From the NCBI GenBank assembly GCA_021234155.1, contig JAJEKV010000040.1, forward strand, positions 8,648,418-8,712,417: 64,000 nucleotides of DNA. Direction: 5' to 3'. Shown one piece after another: positions 60,400-64,000 of this stretch. The stretch is from Isoetes taiwanensis. Taxonomy: Eukaryota > Streptophyta > Lycopodiopsida > Isoetales > Isoetaceae. Position 1 is the first letter of the stretch; each line of letters opens with the position of its first letter. The notes beneath the pieces were generated by a model. It had not been told where the DNA came from. It was given only the letters and a program-made list of their open reading frames with translations, and ran no database searches. The translations under genes were made by a program, and so were the position numbers.

Positions 60400-61010
60400 G
60401 TTGGGAAGGGTTTTTTTTTTTTTTTTTTTGAGTGGAGACACGTGTCGAAGATCGGGTGACGATTGAGAATCTCAAGAGACAAAATTCTCAGACCAAGATG
60501 CGGAGAGTTCCCCGCATGAGAATAAAACTTTAATGGCTGACGCAGTATTAATCGGCCGCGCTTGTCGTAATATTAAAAAAGAGGAGTCGAAAAGTTTGCA
60601 GGCACAAAAATATCGCTGGGGAATGATTACTAATATCCGTGCGGAGGTGACCTTCGTGAACAAAATTGCTAGGGGTTGGTATTCGCGCCTAAATTGAAGT
60701 TAAATTGCCGGTAGAGAAGAACCAAAAATTTGAAGATGGAGAATTCGATAACAATGTCCAGGAGCTTCGGGCAAGGACCGGATTACATGCAAGATGGACG
60801 ACGCCGACCAGGCGCCTCAGGAATCGGGCGGATCCCTATGGACCTTGGTTGAGGCACCGGGCCGCCAACCCGGAGATAAACTCGACGCTCGAGGTGATCG
60901 CTCACCGAGTGGTCGCAGTACTGCGGCTTCCGCGATCCCTCCCAGTGGGAGTGCCCCCCTGCAGTAGTATGGGCGATAGCGGCATGATAGGGGTTTTTTC
61001 CCAATTTTTG
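60400..61010 (-). other. GC-rich leader region between integrase and the extra ORF
   Basis: Contains an A18 run on minus (about 60,413-60,430) and a pyrimidine-rich leader just before the ORF start. GC-rich piece at 60,780-60,990 with no recognised product. Could hold an internal promoter; that is inference. Confidence 0.4.
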
Positions 61011-61011
61011 T

Positions 61012-62345
61012 TTAGTTTAGGACCGCTCGGTTGAAAAAATCCCACAATAATTGTAGCCTTCTCGCAATTTTGGTACATAATAGAAAAGTGTTTCTCATAA
61101 ATTTGTACAAGTGGTATCTTGTTGTAAATTTTGTTCTTGAGCTAAGGATCTTTGCCGGCGGGGTTTGAAATTTCTTGAGTCGAAATCCATTGACTAATGT
61201 AGGAAATGGAGTGCCATTCAATTCTTGTAATTGTAAAACTCGGGGATGTGGTATCTCGGAAATTTTGTATGGTCCCGACCATCGAGCTTGAGTTTGCGAT
61301 GATGTTGTTGATATCTCGAATTAAGTAAGAAGAACTAAGTCGCCAATTTGAAAAGTTTTGTTTTTGATGTGTTTGTCATGCCATTGTTTTTGTAGTTGTT
61401 TGCCTTGTTGAAGTCTAAGAAAAGCATCTCTTCTCGTTCATCCAAATTGTTCCAGTTGATAAACTTCGTTCTTGCAAAAGGCTGCCGATGGATTATGTTA
61501 CGCTGCTAACTGAAATTTGAGTGAGGGTAAAATGAACTCAAAAGGCATAAGAAAGAGCCTCTTGGCCATACACAAGTCGAAAAAGGTGTTTGACCCGGTT
61601 GCTACTTTGTATGTTGTATTGTAAGCCCATAAAACCGTAGGTAACTTATCTTGCCAATCTTTTCTTGTAGGATCACAAATCTTCTTGAATGTGGATAAGC
61701 ACCTTGTTTGTGCTTTCGGTAAGCCATTACCACCGGGGATAGTAAAAGTGCTTTTACGTGATGAATGTGCGGATAGTTAGTGAGTTGACAATAGTGTGAT
61801 TGATGAAATGAACTCCACGATCACTAACTAATTTCTAAGGGACATCAAATCATTGATGATGTTCTTGTAGAGAACCTTTACCTGCACTAAGCGCCCGTGT
61901 TGTCGAGTAGAGCACACGCTTCAGCCCATTTGGTTGCATAGTCCGGTGAAGACTAGAATGTAAAGCGTGTTAGTGTTGATTGCAGGTGGGTCCATGGGAC
62001 CAACAAAATCCATACCCCATTTGGCAAAGGGAGAGTGGCTATTAGGCGTGTGGCCCAGGCGTCACGGGCGTGGGTCTACAAGCCTCGACAAAACATCACC
62101 GCGTGCGTGTGTATTTGTTAGAGCATCTTTGGCGTGGGCGGTAATACCGGCAAGGAGGAGTTTCCGCTTTACGTGTTGTCTCCATTTGAAATGACCCAGC
62201 TGCCAAGTCCTTGATGAACGCTTGTTTGACTAGATCGAGGGACCGTGAGGAAGAACACATCGTCGAGACACATTGTCTTTGCCACATTTATAGAGATGGC
62301 CAAAGAACCATCGTTATAATCTCGTACCCGCGAAGGAATTGTTGT
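61012..62345 (-). pseudogene. gypsy integrase remnant
   Basis: Zinc-finger/N-terminal part degenerate near 62,200 (QMETTRKAETPPCRYYRPRQ). Core with HSPFAKWGMDFVGPMDPPA and TLYILVFTGLCNQMG at 62,040-61,930. C-terminal part with QKQWHDKHIKNKTFQIGDLV, ARWSGPYKISEIPHP and LNGTPFPTLVNGFRLKKF at 61,400-61,150, the usual end of plant gypsy pol. Frame breaks between the blocks. Confidence 0.8.
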
Positions 62346-62376
62346 TTATCACGGTTGTCTTTGGAGAGGCGTGGGG

Positions 62377-62757
62377 TCACTTGGCGGGAGTGTCTCGAGT
62401 GAGGCGTTGATAGTCGTGGTACCAATGAGGCGTGGCAAAGACCCGGGGAGCAGTTGAGCATCCCGGAAGGGCATAATTGAACTCCTTCCGAGGATCATCG
62501 CGTGTGTATCGTGAAAGATAGTCTGGGGACCGTAATGCGTCCGGCTTGTGAATAATGTCAAAGGGGCAAACTCTTGCAATATCAATATCCATCGAAACGA
62601 ATTCGCCCGTGGGGTTTGGCTTATTGATTAAATATAGAAGAGCTTGATGATCCACATAAAAGCGGAATTTGACTACCAAGAAGATGAGTGTCGGCGTTGT
62701 ACACAAAAAAGATAAGGCCAAGGGCTTCCTCCGTGAAAAGTGGCGAATAGTTAACAT
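62377..62757 (-). pseudogene. gypsy RNase H remnant
   Basis: Open frame of 126 codons with FRFYVDHQALLYLINKPNPT and FDIIHKPDALRSPDYLSR. These match the DH.AL.YL..KP..TGR...W and V.H.PGK...AD.LSR pattern of gypsy RNase H. Confidence 0.85.
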
Positions 62758-62854
62758 TTCAGCCAGATTGAGTTTTTACTGGGCGATCGGATGGGCTTGT
62801 CCTCATTTGGTGCATACTCTGAGCTAGAACAGCTCAATCGCAGCCCTGGAAACA

Positions 62855-63995
62855 TCAACATGGACATGAAATGGTTTGTTCCATTGAGGTGGTACTAGCA
62901 CGGGGGGCTTCTGTGAGCTTGACTTTGAGTTCTTTAAAAGCTTGATTTGCATCAGATGTCAAGTCCATGTGTGTATGGATTTCGATCGGTTTGTGAATTG
63001 GATGCGGCGTGATGGTGCCAATTAAAGGAATAAAGGTGGCATAGAAGTTGACTTTGCCAAGAAAGGAACGTGTCCTTGATATTGGCAGTGGATATGCTCG
63101 ATGACCGCATTGATTTTGGCCGGGTCCGTTGTAATGCCGTGTCGACTCACGACATGTCCTAGAAGTACACCTCGAAAGTGACAGAGGGTGCACTTTTCGG
63201 ATTGAGGCTAATTCGAGATTCATCAAGCGTTGAAAAACTAGTTCAAGTTTACCAAATGGTCCATAACGTGGGTGTAAGTGGAGAAGTCATCCTGAAAGAC
63301 TTGCGAAAAGGGATGAACTTGTATGTACTTGAAAAACAAAGAAGCATAATGCGTTGAAATGTGGATGGTGAGTTTGACAATCAAAAGGAACGACTTTTGT
63401 AAGCAAAGGTACCATGGAGTAGTGAAGGTAGTCTTTTAGTTGATCTTCTTCGAATGGATATTTGATTACTCTTAGAAGCCGGCCATGAAGGAGTACATCT
63501 CGGTGGCTGCTACATCTTCCAACACTTGATCCGTGAAGGGGAGAGGGAAATGATCCCTATCCGTGGGTTTGATTTTCATTGAGTTTTCTATAATCCACAA
63601 ACGCTAATTTTTCCATTATGTTTGAGGGCAATAACAATAGGACTTACCCATTAAGATGTTTGACCTCGTGAGATAAATCCAGTCCAAAAGCTTGTCAATT
63701 TATTTTAACCTTTTCCGCGGTAGTTTTTGGGTTAAGCCCGTCTTGTCGTTAACTAGATGGGTCTAGCATCGGCTTAGTGGGAATCGAGTTATTCCCAATT
63801 CTTTCTTGATACCACCGAGGAGGTCTTTGTAGCTCCAAGCAAAGATGTGCTTGAAGCGTTTGAATAACTGTGAAACTGCTCCACGAATCTTGCGTGAAGT
63901 CGGCGTGCCAATCAGTTAGTTGATTTGTTCCAATATCAATTATATCTCTGCGGGAGTTTGAATGTGTGGGAGAATGACTTGATCAGCAATACGTA
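62855..63995 (-). pseudogene. gypsy reverse transcriptase remnant
   Basis: Several minus frames, in order from 63,990: SQLFKRFKHIFAWSYKDL, DRDHFPLPFTDQVLEDVAA, MYSFMAGF, VFQDDFSTY (motif C with both Asp), CHFRGVLLGHVVSRHGIT and DPAKINAVIE (62,855-63,230 area). The order matches gypsy RT followed by the RT/RNase H linker. Frame shifts make it non-functional. Confidence 0.85.
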
Positions 63996-64000
63996 ACTGG

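Larger units (their letters stand above)
56537..64000 (-). mobile_element. Ty3/gypsy LTR retrotransposon, 3' portion
   Basis: Order on minus, from the right edge: reverse transcriptase, RNase H, integrase, a further ~3 kb ORF remnant, polypurine tract, LTR. The RT-RH-IN order defines Ty3/gypsy. GC content is higher than in the rest of the window. Frameshifts and stops throughout; gag, protease and the 5' LTR lie beyond 64,000. Confidence 0.85.

Noticed and set aside
60705-61034. 109-residue open frame on plus in GC-rich DNA
   Set aside because: High GC lowers stop frequency; no motif and opposite to the element's coding strand.

Overview
This window is nuclear DNA of a land plant. It has GT-AG introns, a plant-specific receptor-kinase family, and long introns and spacers filled with decayed LTR retrotransposons, LINEs, SINEs, MITE-like foldbacks and processed gene fragments. 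This density, with ~9 kb introns, fits a large repeat-rich genome such as a fern or a gymnosperm. I lean towards a fern, but nothing seen proves it. No bacterial, organellar or viral gene block is present.

Layout. (1) 396-19,930, minus: an intact-looking multi-exon gene for a leucine-rich-repeat/malectin receptor kinase of the LRR-VIII-2 type. Seventeen exons are readable, from signal peptide through twelve LRR exons to the malectin domain. The transmembrane and kinase exons lie beyond the left edge. (2) 19,931-27,651: divergent intergenic region with a LINE 3' end, a non-LTR reverse transcriptase fragment (Penelope-like?), a tRNA-derived SINE and a local ~0.45 kb duplication. (3) 27,652-39,809, plus: a second, divergently transcribed paralogue with the same exon plan through the last LRR. 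No malectin or kinase exon is visible in the following 24 kb. (4) 29.1-38.1 kb is one intron of this second gene. It is filled with a Ty1/copia element, an AP2/ERF pseudogene fragment and a non-autonomous LTR element with both LTRs. (5) 40-56 kb: LINE and copia fragments, MITE-like elements, a UDP-glycosyltransferase pseudogene, a ClpB/HSP100 fragment without its Walker A loop, and many short tandem repeats. (6) 56,537-64,000: the 3' part of a Ty3/gypsy element on minus, with LTR, polypurine tract, a ~3 kb non-pol ORF remnant, integrase, RNase H and reverse transcriptase.

The two receptor genes are a head-to-head duplicate pair. Both carry a ~9 kb intron at exactly the same place in the LRR array, filled with different transposons. 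The mobile elements suggest a shared economy: short-LTR copia copies with one PPT/LTR signature, LINE 3' ends with a common terminus, and SINE-like repeats with pentamer or tetramer tails.
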